Assembly (NCBI GenBank): GCA_936440205.1
Contig: OW387150.1
Location: 14,854,152 to 14,918,151 of the forward strand
Direction: 5' to 3'
Length of the DNA stretch: 64,000 nucleotides
Origin: Lepidonotus clava
Lineage: Eukaryota > Annelida > Polychaeta > Phyllodocida > Polynoidae
Positions within the stretch are counted from its first letter, which is position 1; every line of letters starts with the position of its first letter. Under the pieces are notes generated by a model that was not told the DNA's origin, made no database searches, and saw nothing but the letters and a program-made list of their open reading frames with translations. This document shows positions 25,901-36,300 of the stretch, piece after piece. The position numbers were made by a program, and so were the translations under genes.

Positions 25901-26036
25901 CACACTGCCCAATGGTATTTACTACTACGGGGGACCGTACATACCCTCGACAGGATTCTATGACGGAATCTACTGGAAGGACTGGATGGGTTTTGGGTAT
26001 TCACTGAAGTTTATCAGTCTTAGTTTGTACCGGTGA
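22913..26036 (+). CDS. Secreted fibrinogen-related (FReD) protein (4 coding exons, 280 aa)
   Basis: Coding exons 22,913-23,126, 24,722-24,801, 25,039-25,204 and 25,654-26,036 join in frame. Residues 1-24 form a signal peptide (LQIALSLTICLMAVTM core). Next comes a short Thr/Lys-rich stalk made of a 13-residue repeat present twice (VTRKAATYTTLKP / VTRKAATSTTPKP), probably O-glycosylated. From about residue 72 to the end runs one fibrinogen C-terminal domain: DCHEW, FTVIQRRIDG, GFGSAQGDYWAGLD, IHHLT, LQIDLQDWSGN and NCAVNQRAGWWFNYC. Such domains bind acetylated sugars or fibrin-like ligands in ficolins, tachylectins and angiopoietins, often as innate-immune lectins. Oddities: the usual GGGWTVIQRR reads VNASFTVIQRR (a new N-glycosylation sequon), and the DxDND calcium loop is shortened to PDRPDTYNC. 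No collagen stalk is present, so it is not a ficolin proper. Confidence 0.88.
23681..23745. repeat. Near-perfect 32-bp inverted repeat with 1-nt spacer
   Basis: The arm 23,681-23,712 (starting CTGCACCCTCCCCCACCCC) is the reverse complement of 23,714-23,745 except for one mismatch, with only G at 23,713 between them. It lies in the first coding-region intron of the fibrinogen gene. The arms are C-rich/G-rich strands capable of cruciform or G-rich structures. It is not part of any longer element I can see. Confidence 0.85.
23906..23956. repeat. Tiny MITE-like repeat with GTGAGCCCT ends
   Basis: A 51-bp segment is bounded by GTGAGCCCT and AGGGCTCAC. Its interior (cataagctacaatactaaa...) recurs, inverted, at the right edge of the window (63,958-64,000). 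Confidence 0.6.
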
Positions 26037-26964
26037 AAGATTTGTTTTGTTTTTATTGAGGTATTTTCATATGGGTCATAGCAGGTTTTTTTTTAGATAC
26101 TTTTGTACTTCTAAAACTGACCCATTTTTCTTTCAAGTTGTTAAAAGAGGTATTTGAAATATGTCATTGTATGGCCTTTTTAAAGAATCACTACAGAAAC
26201 ACCAAATAAGGTACCACGCTTTTAGAGAGATTTGTAGTCCTTTTCAAAACTCACTTAAACCAAGGTGTGCATGGATAATGGAAAAACTTCATCTTTGCTT
26301 GATTAGAGACATTTTCAGATTATAGTGTTTGAAGACAGACACATAATTTACCTTAAAAATTAAACTTGCTTATGAAACTTAATGTCTAATTTGAAAATAA
26401 CACTGCGTTGCTACACTTTTTGAATAGTGTTTTGTTTTTAACAATATATTTTTTCAGTAGTTTAGAAATGATAATATCAATCAAAGCTATGTGAATCATA
26501 GCATAGTCTTTGTTACCCAATCAGCTCTCGACCAGCTGGATTGATTACTGTTTACAGAAAGCAAGTATAATACCTATAACCCGTGCTATGTGACAAAAGT
26601 TCATGATGTTCTTTCCATATCTAGGTATGAATCAGAGAGTAGTGTTGCCAAAAACTGAATTATTCACAGAGAATTGAAAAGAAGCATGTCATAATTCTTC
26701 ATAGCCATTTTTATATTTCAAGTTTCATTAACTCATGGTAGCCTTCGCACTTGATGTTGAGGTCATTGTTGGTTTCTAAGCATAATATTTCATTGTTCTT
26801 TTTTTTAAGCTTCATGTAGCAATTCACTGCCACCTTATGCTCTGTATACAATATGAATAAAATAATTTTGTTTAGCAGCACTATGTGGCTTTCTAAATCC
26901 AAAGGTCCATGGTTCAATCCTTGGCTGTGTACATTGGTTGATAAAACTTTTCATAAGTTCGAAA
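26037..26964. other. 3' flank of the fibrinogen gene
   Basis: Holds the probable 3'UTR; the clearest canonical poly(A) signal is AATAAA at 26,856-26,861, about 820 nt after the stop. A GGTTCAATCC word near 26,912 resembles a tRNA B box, but no A box or tRNA fold accompanies it. Nothing else is seen. Confidence 0.4.
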
Positions 26965-27170
26965 GGGGCTTCCCATTAAGTATGAACGCACCAAGGGGGG
27001 AGGGGGGGTCTGGGATTTTTGAAAATGTGCATACGTTTTTCTTTTTTTTTTATTTACGTTTACGTTATGTACGTTTCTGCACAAATCTATTGCGTACTTT
27101 GGTCCAAGGGGGTGGGGGGTCTGGTTTTTTTTTTAAATGTGCGTACATACTAAAATTTATGAAAGGCCCC
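26965..27170. repeat. MITE with GGGGCYTTYCAT ends and CGTACG-rich interior
   Basis: The left end GGGGCTTCCCATTAAGTATG and the right end (reverse complement GGGGCCTTTCATAAATTTTA) are imperfect inverted repeats. Inside are ACCAAGGGGG(G) runs followed by GGGGGGTCTGG twice, and GTGCGTAC words. The structure is that of a decayed foldback MITE. A 186-codon frame running through it is a by-product of low-complexity sequence. Confidence 0.55.
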
Positions 27171-27260
27171 AAACTGGGCGTTCCTGGCACTCTAGTTAAA
27201 CTACACAGCGTAAATTTTCTTCACTGTTATTCACCCCATTATTTCCTCAGTGTTAACCTA

Positions 27261-27261
<1 letters not shown>

Positions 27262-27305
<44 letters not shown>

Positions 27306-27308
27306 ATT
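27262..27308. repeat. (TA)n microsatellite
   Basis: About 47 bp of TA dinucleotides with a single phase break near 27,295. Confidence 0.9.
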
Positions 27309-27333
27309 GATTCAAACGTCTGCTGTTCACTTA

Positions 27334-27387
27334 TCCTGACGAAGACTGTAATGAAGTCGATCCTGAAGAAGACTGCTATGAAGTCGA
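27334..27387. repeat. 27-bp tandem duplication
   Basis: Two adjacent 27-bp copies (27,334-27,360 and 27,361-27,387) begin TCCTGA(C/A)GAAGACTG and end ATGAAGTCGA. Short repeats with this CCTGAAGAAG...GTCGAAAC pattern often mark ends of non-LTR or Penelope-type elements, but no coding part is present here. Confidence 0.6.
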
Positions 27388-27420
27388 AACATGTTGATCA
27401 AGCCAAGACATAAATTTTAT

Positions 27421-30367
27421 TGTCCTTTATTTATCAATAAACCACACTATTGTCCATCATTACTCTACAACTTTATTTATACTTTATGTGGCAGTCACAT
27501 AAAAAATGTATATGAAGAGAAGTACTAACATACACTTTATAGGGGAAATGGTGGAATTAAAATGTGCATAGCTCTGTTGATATTCAAAGAATTTGAATAT
27601 TTTTCAGTGTAATAAAGTCTGAGTCTTGAGATTTGCTATCTTAGAAGGGACAAGTGTGACAATTTTGTTGAAAAGCAGGAAACTATCACAGAATTTCTGT
27701 TCATTATTAGCAAAAAAAAGTCATTGAAAGTTTTAGTTTATTAAATTTATAAATACAAAATTTCAGACTGTGACAATTTCTGACTTTAAAGGTGCCTGTG
27801 GAGCAAAGAGCTAATTTGGCATTGTAAAATGATAAATTCTAATAATCTAGCTGTAGGAAAAGTTGAAACCTGACACCTGTTGTGCTGAATTGTACAATTA
27901 TACAAGAACCCTATAGCAGATGTGTTTTCAGTGCTTAATGAATTGAATTTCGTTATAAAATGGCAACTGCTTAGAGAAAGGTGGCAAACATTTAAACTAG
28001 ATATATAAACTCCTACAGCAAAGTTACATAAAGTTTGTTGCCATATAATATGTATGGCTTATGTAGACTGATACCCTGAAATTATTGCAAGCTTCATGAA
28101 ATTTATTGAAGAATTTTGTTTGGTTTTTGGCAAATTTAGACGAAATCACTCTAAAATATCCCCCCTTATAATTAACTCGTCTCTTTGACATTTTCAAAAT
28201 CTTTTGAATCCTACATGTATTGTCTACATTTTATCAAGATTAACTTTTTCTCTCAAATCAATATCTAACCATTATTTCTTTGATTTATTGCAAATTGTCA
28301 AAGATTTGAAATCAACTAGCAATAAACAGGTCCACACCTTGGATGTGTCTCCGGGAAATTTAAATAATAAGATATAAAAAAAACAATTAAATGTTAACAT
28401 GATTTATTTCATAATGGTAGATGGAGTGTTTTTGCAATAGTTTCATTTTGTGAGTATATATGTTGTTTAGATGGGTTAAACGTTAACGTGCAATAAATCG
28501 TTCTGTAACATATCTTTCGGAATATCATACTGCTACATCATAATGCATTGGTCCTCCATAATAAAATCGGCCATAACATTATATACTACGTTTCTCTTGG
28601 TATACATGTAGATCTATACTTTTATATATTATTCATATCTTTTTTTGGCATTTTGAACTCAAATGGACGGTGATCTTTGACTGCCATTCACACCACGTGT
28701 AGCCTGTTCTTACATAAATACATACACCAAAACATCATGCAGGTCATACGTTCTGCCTTCAAGAAATGCTGGTGTGTACTTAACTACTATAAATGTTACA
28801 TACCTATAACGGATGTAAGCAAGCAAAAAACATATATCTATGTATATTAAATTTCAAGGCACATAACTATGGCCTACATTATCATAAGGATTCACATTAT
28901 ACAAGCTTCGTATGCTTCTTATTGAAAAGAAATGATATTTGGGCGATTCAAACAGGTATCTTGTAGCAAAACGTGTATATGAAAAACTCCATGTATATGA
29001 TGCATTTCTGTTTGAGTGACGATGACTTTGATACAAGTCGGAAAGCCTGGCCGACTAGATAAAAGTAATACAGCAAGAAAAACATGTTTAAAATGTAGGC
29101 GATATACAGTAAACAGTAAATAACTCAATGTACTATCTGACTCGACGATTCTGGTGTGAACCTGGGATTATAACAAACATGCAAGTATCATCATTCTGAC
29201 TCATTTACAACTTTTGTCTGGCATCATTTTGGTACCATAACACCTTATAACAACAACTCTTCAATATATCAGGCCCATATCTTCAAAACTGATTTAGCTA
29301 ACCAGGGAAAAGATCAACAATTTTTTCTTTCAACAAAATTTATAGTGTTATTGCAATATAGTCTCAAAAGGTATTATTAGGTGTTGGATTTATTCATGAT
29401 AGACAGGACTTTAATCAGGAGAACGACTAATAAAAAGGTCCCTGATTATCCAAATTAGTTTTGAAGATGGGCCCTGGTACTTATATTCTTTTGCTTTCTT
29501 ACTCCCATAAGAAGCTTCATCCTTGTTTTGTAATGGTCAATTATCTACATCTATATCCAGAATGTTAAGAAAATAAGCACTGAGGTAGTCAAATTACGAA
29601 ATCTCTACTATCCCAAAATACTTCAAAATTATGAGTATTTTACTTGGCATATTCAACCGAAAAAACCTGAAATCAAACTTTAATCTGAACAAAAGCATCA
29701 ACGCAATGTTTCAAACACTGAAGAATATTCTAATCATAGGAAAAAAAAGAAAACTATGTTGTTGAATTCTCTACATTCATACAGATATTGACATCAATGA
29801 CAGACCCTCCCAGAGAAGACTCGTAATTGTTGAATGTTTGAGGATTTCAAGTCATACATTTTAGAGTGACCGGAATGTTGACAATGTGACATCACATAAT
29901 CGGGACAATTCCAATGTATTTTATGAATGACACTCAAAAGTGAAGAAAATTACAAAGCACCATAGAGTTTTAACCAGGGAAATGCATGAATGTATAACTT
30001 TATAATAAAAGCTATTGCTGTACAAACTATGCACCAAATATGGGTTTCTTTGACACTTGTCAGGAAAATACAAATCTTATACAGATTTTTGGTTTGTATA
30101 AACCGGCCGGAAATAATCAAGATAACAGACTAGGAATGCTATAAGCTGAAAAATACCCCAAAGTCATACTAACTCCGAGTCCATCTACGTATCTATGTTC
30201 AACAAAATAAATTTTCAAGAACTTTCATTCTCTTCAAGTTGATTACAATTCACGATGAACTGAGACATACAAGATTTTGTATACAACCTAATTCTGTGTG
30301 CTTGTGCGCTTCTTGAATTATAAACACACTATGGCAAGAATATTATCATGTTCATGTTGTCTTCACT
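27421..30367. other. Intergenic 3' flank of the ethanolamine kinase gene
   Basis: AT-rich with no exon-like frame on either strand. It presumably includes the kinase 3'UTR on the minus strand, but the nearest AATAAA on that strand is near 28,402, about 2 kb past the stop, so the transcript end is uncertain. Confidence 0.4.
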
Positions 30368-33300
30368 TTAGGCTGGCATTTCTATGGCCAGGAACTCATC
30401 TCGCCTTTTGAAGAATTCATCCAGCTTCAACTTGGCGTACCTGAAAAAAGTATACATACATGAGCCATAGATTAGAGGAAATACTAAATGAAACACTGTA
30501 GTTTACAAAATAAAAAAGATGTAAAAAAAACAGTAATAGAACTGAGGGAGCACTGTGGGTTATAACAGAACCAGTTGTAAATGACGAGATATCAAGCCTC
30601 GTATGTCCAAATAAATTGCTCAAACATTTTATGGGAATGCAATTACAGATATTTGGAAAGCTCCATTTCCGATTTAAGTTGAAATTAAAGGAGTTAACGA
30701 TCCTACATTTTCACCGTTTAACTAGAATCTATATATTAACAATGACGATGAATCAAACATATAAATCCAAACACCCGCCAAAAATGGGCTCTGACATGAA
30801 AATAAAAGAATATTGAGTGCTACTTAGTGTTACTTAGTACTGAGGCAAAACCATATCAATGTATTTCATTGCCGTAATCACAGCAAAAAACATAATATTA
30901 TACTTGTTTCATCTTATTAGTATTATCTATAATCAAGATTCAATAGTATAACATGCTCTGCAATGTACATTAATGAAACAAAACTTACCCGAGGTAGTCA
31001 AAATCGATCGTTGATATAGAAGCCTGGATTAGAGCCCACACGCCCCAGAAGAAATGGCCCATCTAGAAAATGAAAGGAAAATACTCATTAGTAGAATTTT
31101 TATTTCAAGTTGTATCATACGTTAATATTGCAAAGGTAATAGAATCCTCATGAAGATTCGAAAGAAAAATGTTGATGTGCAACCACGAATTAATTCTATG
31201 ATAAAAAATAGCCTATTCACAAAACTTTGGGAGCTGGGTTTGATAAAACTTCACCACTTTAAAATAGGTAATATAGGTATTATGCTTGTCCAAGGTCCTC
31301 ACTCAAATTTCATTTTCAAATTCCCAGTGTTTTCAATTTCACGTCATATTAGGCAAATTCTTCAAATCTAAAAGCCTCTGCATGCAGAACACTTTTGGAC
31401 ACCCCAACAACAAGAACTCAAATTCATACTCTTCTGAGAAGCAGGAATTTCATAACCTTGCCAAATAGAATTCCCTGTGTTTTTTCTGTTTTGTTAAAAC
31501 TGGAAGATTTCCTGTGTTTTCCCTGTCAGATTTTTTTTGGTCATGTTCCCTGCACATGTTTTCCCAGTGCTGTGGGGATCCTGTTGGTTTGGAGTAATTC
31601 AAACCGCCTGTTAATCACTCTACAGAAAGAATCTCTTGCTGGACATGTTTAATATCATCTATTATCTTAATGTGAAACTAAAATTCGTGAAAATATACTA
31701 CTGTTGATTCTTCTGAGTAGTGTCATATGCAATCGTTTTCATACAGTTGTTTCCTGATAGAACATTTTCAGTAAGTATTATAAAGCTAGATCAGATATTC
31801 AAAGTACAACATCTTACCAGCGCAAACTTGTTGACCTGTGCGTAGAATCTGTCTACGTCCTTGTCAGTCACTGGGGTCTTATCCCCACTCAGATCAGCCT
31901 TGTGTTCCAGGTAGGACCGTAACCATGGCAACTGCTCCTCCCGAGTAGGGTAGCGGTTAAAGTCCAAATCGTCAACACCTGTTAAAGAGATTTAAAAGTA
32001 CTCTATTCTTAATCAGGATCCTAACCGCTCTAGGGATGTTCTTTAAACATTTTTTCTAGACATACATATAGGTTATGATTTTCGGATAATGACCGTGAGG
32101 CATAACAAACTCTCAGTTTTTTCACATACATCCCCCCCCCCCCTTTGAGAAATTCTAGATGGACCAACTGCTGTAATGGATAGACCAATACGTTTAAAAC
32201 TGGCACATTATTATAATGATCTCTGTACATATTTGAATTACTTACAAATGCTGTTTAATTAAACTCATCCTTGTTCATCTACTTGTAAATCAGCTCATCA
32301 AATGGCTCAACTGGAAGAACATGCACTTAGATGTACGTGAAGTTGTATTGAATAGTAACAAGTCCAAACGTCTAGCCATACTGATCAATTCGGCGGCATG
32401 TTTTAATGTTTTAATGTCTTAATGTAATATAAAGTAAAAATGTTTTATTAAGTATCAAATCTTCCAGACTTGATACAGATGAGGCGGCGGATCTAGGCCT
32501 AATAATATTAATGTGTAATTTATTGTGGTAGTGTGGCGCTCCTCGAGGCCGGGCTGGGCCGAGTGACGGGGGGCGGCCTGCGGAGGCTGGGCGGCCGGGA
32601 GCGGACCGCGCTGCCCGTCTCGAGGGCTTACTCCGGCCCCGCGACCGGACGGACGGTCTGTGCAGGCCAATCACAGTGCTCCCTTTCTGACCAATGGGAG
32701 GCCTGCTCTCCCTCCTTGACTGACCAATCAGAGCACTGCATTATTTACTCCAGGGGAGCTCCAGGGAAGTGGGTTTGGGGCACTGGAGAGTCTGGAGTAG
32801 GGTGCTCTCTCAGGGGTCCGTGCTTTCAGTGCCCAGGCTAGATAAGGGGGGCTCTCCTGGGGCTCTGCTCACTCTCTGTTTTGTTGCTGTAGGGTTCTGA
32901 CCTTGGTAGGTAACCCTGACTTGTGAGACTTAGAAGGCCTGTTTGGCTCTAGGGGACTGTTACTGGTATAGCCTAGTTTTAGGCTGGTTTTTGATATACT
33001 TTGTGGTGGTTGTTTTGCCTATGTCTGTTAGACTAGGTTGTTTTATTAACTTTTAGTTAATGGTTTTGCCCCACAAGTATATATTTTGACTTAACAGTTT
33101 TCCCCTAAAGTTTCAGACTTGCTTAGTTTGGCCTGTTCTAGATTAAGACTTTACTTATTTGGGCCTGTTTTCCAAATTTCAGACTTTGTTTATATTTTGT
33201 ATTTTTCAAAGTACAGACTTTGTTTACCTTTTTGTGAAAGGGTATTTGTGTAACCTTTATTTGTGTAACCTTTATTTGTGGAACTTATTTTTGTAAACCT

Positions 33301-36300
33301 TATTTGTAACTTTGTGTTACTGTTTGTACATTCTGGCTTTGTACTTTATATCTAGAGAGATTGTTTTAATAAACTTTGTTCAACTTAAGTTACTGTTGTT
33401 TGGTCATTTGTCACACTTCCAATCCTAGTGATCAACCTGGTTTAAATTGACTCCCCGGGCCTAACCTGACCCAGGGAGCGCTACAGTTTTTGGTGCCTGC
33501 GACCAGGATTGGAGATAGCTGTGACATGACCAGTGATATTTAGAATTTGAAGTTAAACACAACGAGAAGGCATTACGGTTTTTGTTCAGAACTCTGTTTC
33601 TGACTTGTTTTGTGTGAAGCTGTTTATTAAGGCTAACAGCCTTGAGCTGAGAAGTCTGGTTGTTATTGACTGGTTATATCCTAGAAATTAGGATGGATTT
33701 CCTGAACAGAAGTGTAAGCTGGTTGTTTTCACTTTTCCGTTCAGCTGGGATAATGGATGCCCAGCCTAATGCCGAGGGTGAGGTTGAAGATGCAATTTCC
33801 CATATTAGTGATATCAGCCATCACTCTGAGGTGAGGTTGCTGGATGGCAGGGCTGGCTCTGGTGCCCAGAGGCCTAGACATGCTGGTCCTGCAAGGAGGC
33901 ATGAGACCAAACCTCCAAAAAGGATGATTGTGCCCATGAAGTATGATGGGGAAAGTGACTTAGATGATTTTATTGGACATTTCGAGGCAGTTTCCCTCTG
34001 GAACGAGTGGTCTTATGAAGAGAAAGGCATGCAGCTGGCCTGCTGTTTAGTACAAGATGCTCGGGAGGTGTTGACTAATGTCATCCTTCCTTTGCAGAGA
34101 GACTTTGATGCCTTGATTGAAGCTTTGCAAGAGCGGTTTTGGCCTCTGGGGCAAGAGGCCCAGTTTACTTTTAAGTTTATGAGCCGTGTTTTGCAGGCCA
34201 ATGAGACTTTGGCAGCGTATGCCCACGATTTGCGCAGACTTGGCAAGCGGGCTTTTCCGGGTGAACTGCCCAATGAACGTGTGTTGATCAACACTTTTGT
34301 GAAGGGTTTGAGTGATACTGGGATGAAAAGGTATGTCCATGCTTTCACCCCTACTACCCTTAGGGATGCTGTGAATTTGGCCATGGCATATGGTACTTAT
34401 GACATTGTCAGTGGGAGCACGAGTACTGAGAATGAATAGTTCCTGTAGAAAGAAGGACCTATCTGAAGTGAAAAGTTGTTGCTCCCTGTGTTACAGGGTG
34501 AGCTTTGATTATTTTGGAGTTATGAGCTGAGTGAACGCTCTTGATTTGTATAGTTTCAGGCGGATTCCTGATAGTGTTTAGATGTGAGCCGAGTGAAAGC
34601 TTGTGATTTGTGTAGTTTCAGGTGGATTCCTGATAGTTTTTAGTTATGAGCTAGGTGAAAGCTCAGTTTCTGTAGTTTCAAGTGGATTTGTGGTTATTTT
34701 GAGATGTGAGCTGTTGTTTCAGGGGGGGCTCCTGATTTTGGTTGAGTTGAGCTAGGTGAAAGCTCTTATGTCTGATGGTTTCAGGTAGATTCCTGATTGT
34801 GAATGAAGTATGAGTGAGTGAAGGCACATTGTCAGTGGGTTGCTGGTTATGTATTGTTGAGAGTACTTTGTTTTGATAGGAAAGTAACCTAGGGAAGGTG
34901 GAATCATAGGAAAGTAACCTAGGGAAAGGTGAAATCTATCAGATTTGGTATCGTGGAAGCAGATATTTAAGGTGGAGTTCCTTAATATTGTTTTCAAAGC
35001 TTTTATAAGATGTGTTTTGATGACTGTGAGATTTGGTTTGAGAGGACTTATCTAAGGAATGATGTGCCCTTACAAAAGGTGCTCAGATGTAAAATGATTT
35101 GCTTTAAAGAGTTGTGCCTAGAATTTCGAACAGTGGGTTTGTTGTCTAGGTAGCTCACGTGACCTGTAGGGACAGTTAATTTTTCATAACCAGATTGGAG
35201 AGGGGAGTGACCCCTTGAGCTGGACCAGGACTGACAGGGGTACTGTTCGCTGGTAAGCTCACATGTCCTGGAGATTCTGGCGAGGTGATTCACTACCCAG
35301 GATGGAGGAGGGTCGCGTTGCCCTCAAGCCAGATTCCAGATAACAGGGGTACTGTTGCTGGGAGGCTTGCATGCATATTCTGGAGGGATTGATGTGTGAT
35401 TCACTACCTAGGATGGAGAGGGCAGTTACCCTCAAGCTGTATTCCAGATTTACAACAGGGGTACTGTTGCTGGGAGGCTTATATGCATGTTCTCTGGAGG
35501 TTCTGGCGAGGTGATTCACTACCCAGGATGGAGAGGGATTTGTCCTCTAAGCTGGATTCCAGATTTACAATAGCGGTTTGTTGCTGGGAGGCTTGCATGT
35601 TCTGATGGACTGGTTGATGATGTGCTGTTTGATCTGAAGGGGGAATTGCCCTTTAAGTCTGATCAGGAGGAATTGGCAGGTGGACTGTCATCTGAGAAGC
35701 TTACTTGTTCAGAACAAGCAGTTTGTTTGCTGTTAAACAGAGGTTTGCGTAGCTCAATGTTACATTTGTAGTCACTGAGTAGTGAGAGATGGGAAGATGT
35801 AAGGTCAGCGTGTTGGGTGACCACCCTTGCCTAGAGCAGGTTCTGGGATCCCTCTGGCAGGCTGATAACCTTGAAATCCCTGTGTGTATTATCTACCTTG
35901 GATATTGATCCTGGAAGTGCTGAATTTTGCTTTCTGAGATTTTGGTTTGGGAGAGATGTGCTGTCTGGAGATGTGCTGTCTGGAAGAACGCTGTGACCAT
36001 GGGCGAAGCTGGCATTGTGGCCGGCACTCACCAGGACTTTGACAGGAGCTCAACAGAGGAAGACTAGGGACAGTCTGATCAACTTGAGGACATAAGGATA
36101 TAGAATTTCACCAAAGAGACTTTTATTTTGCAAGGAGAATTTTGTGTGTATTAATTCTGAGTTCTGTACTGAACTTGTGAAACAAAGTACAGTTTATGTA
36201 TTTTATACTGTCATGTACTTTGTACTGTTTTGTTCTATGTATTTTTGTACTGTACTGTTCCATGTTCCATGTATTTTTGTACTGTACTGTTCCATGTTCC

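Noticed and set aside
26885-26935. tRNA gene or SINE head suggested by GGTTCAATCC
   Set aside because: No A box at the right distance, no acceptor-stem pairing and no cloverleaf can be formed.
26853-27413. 186-codon plus-strand frame
   Set aside because: It runs through a MITE, G-rich runs and a TA microsatellite; the translation is low complexity (repeated IY) and has no domain.
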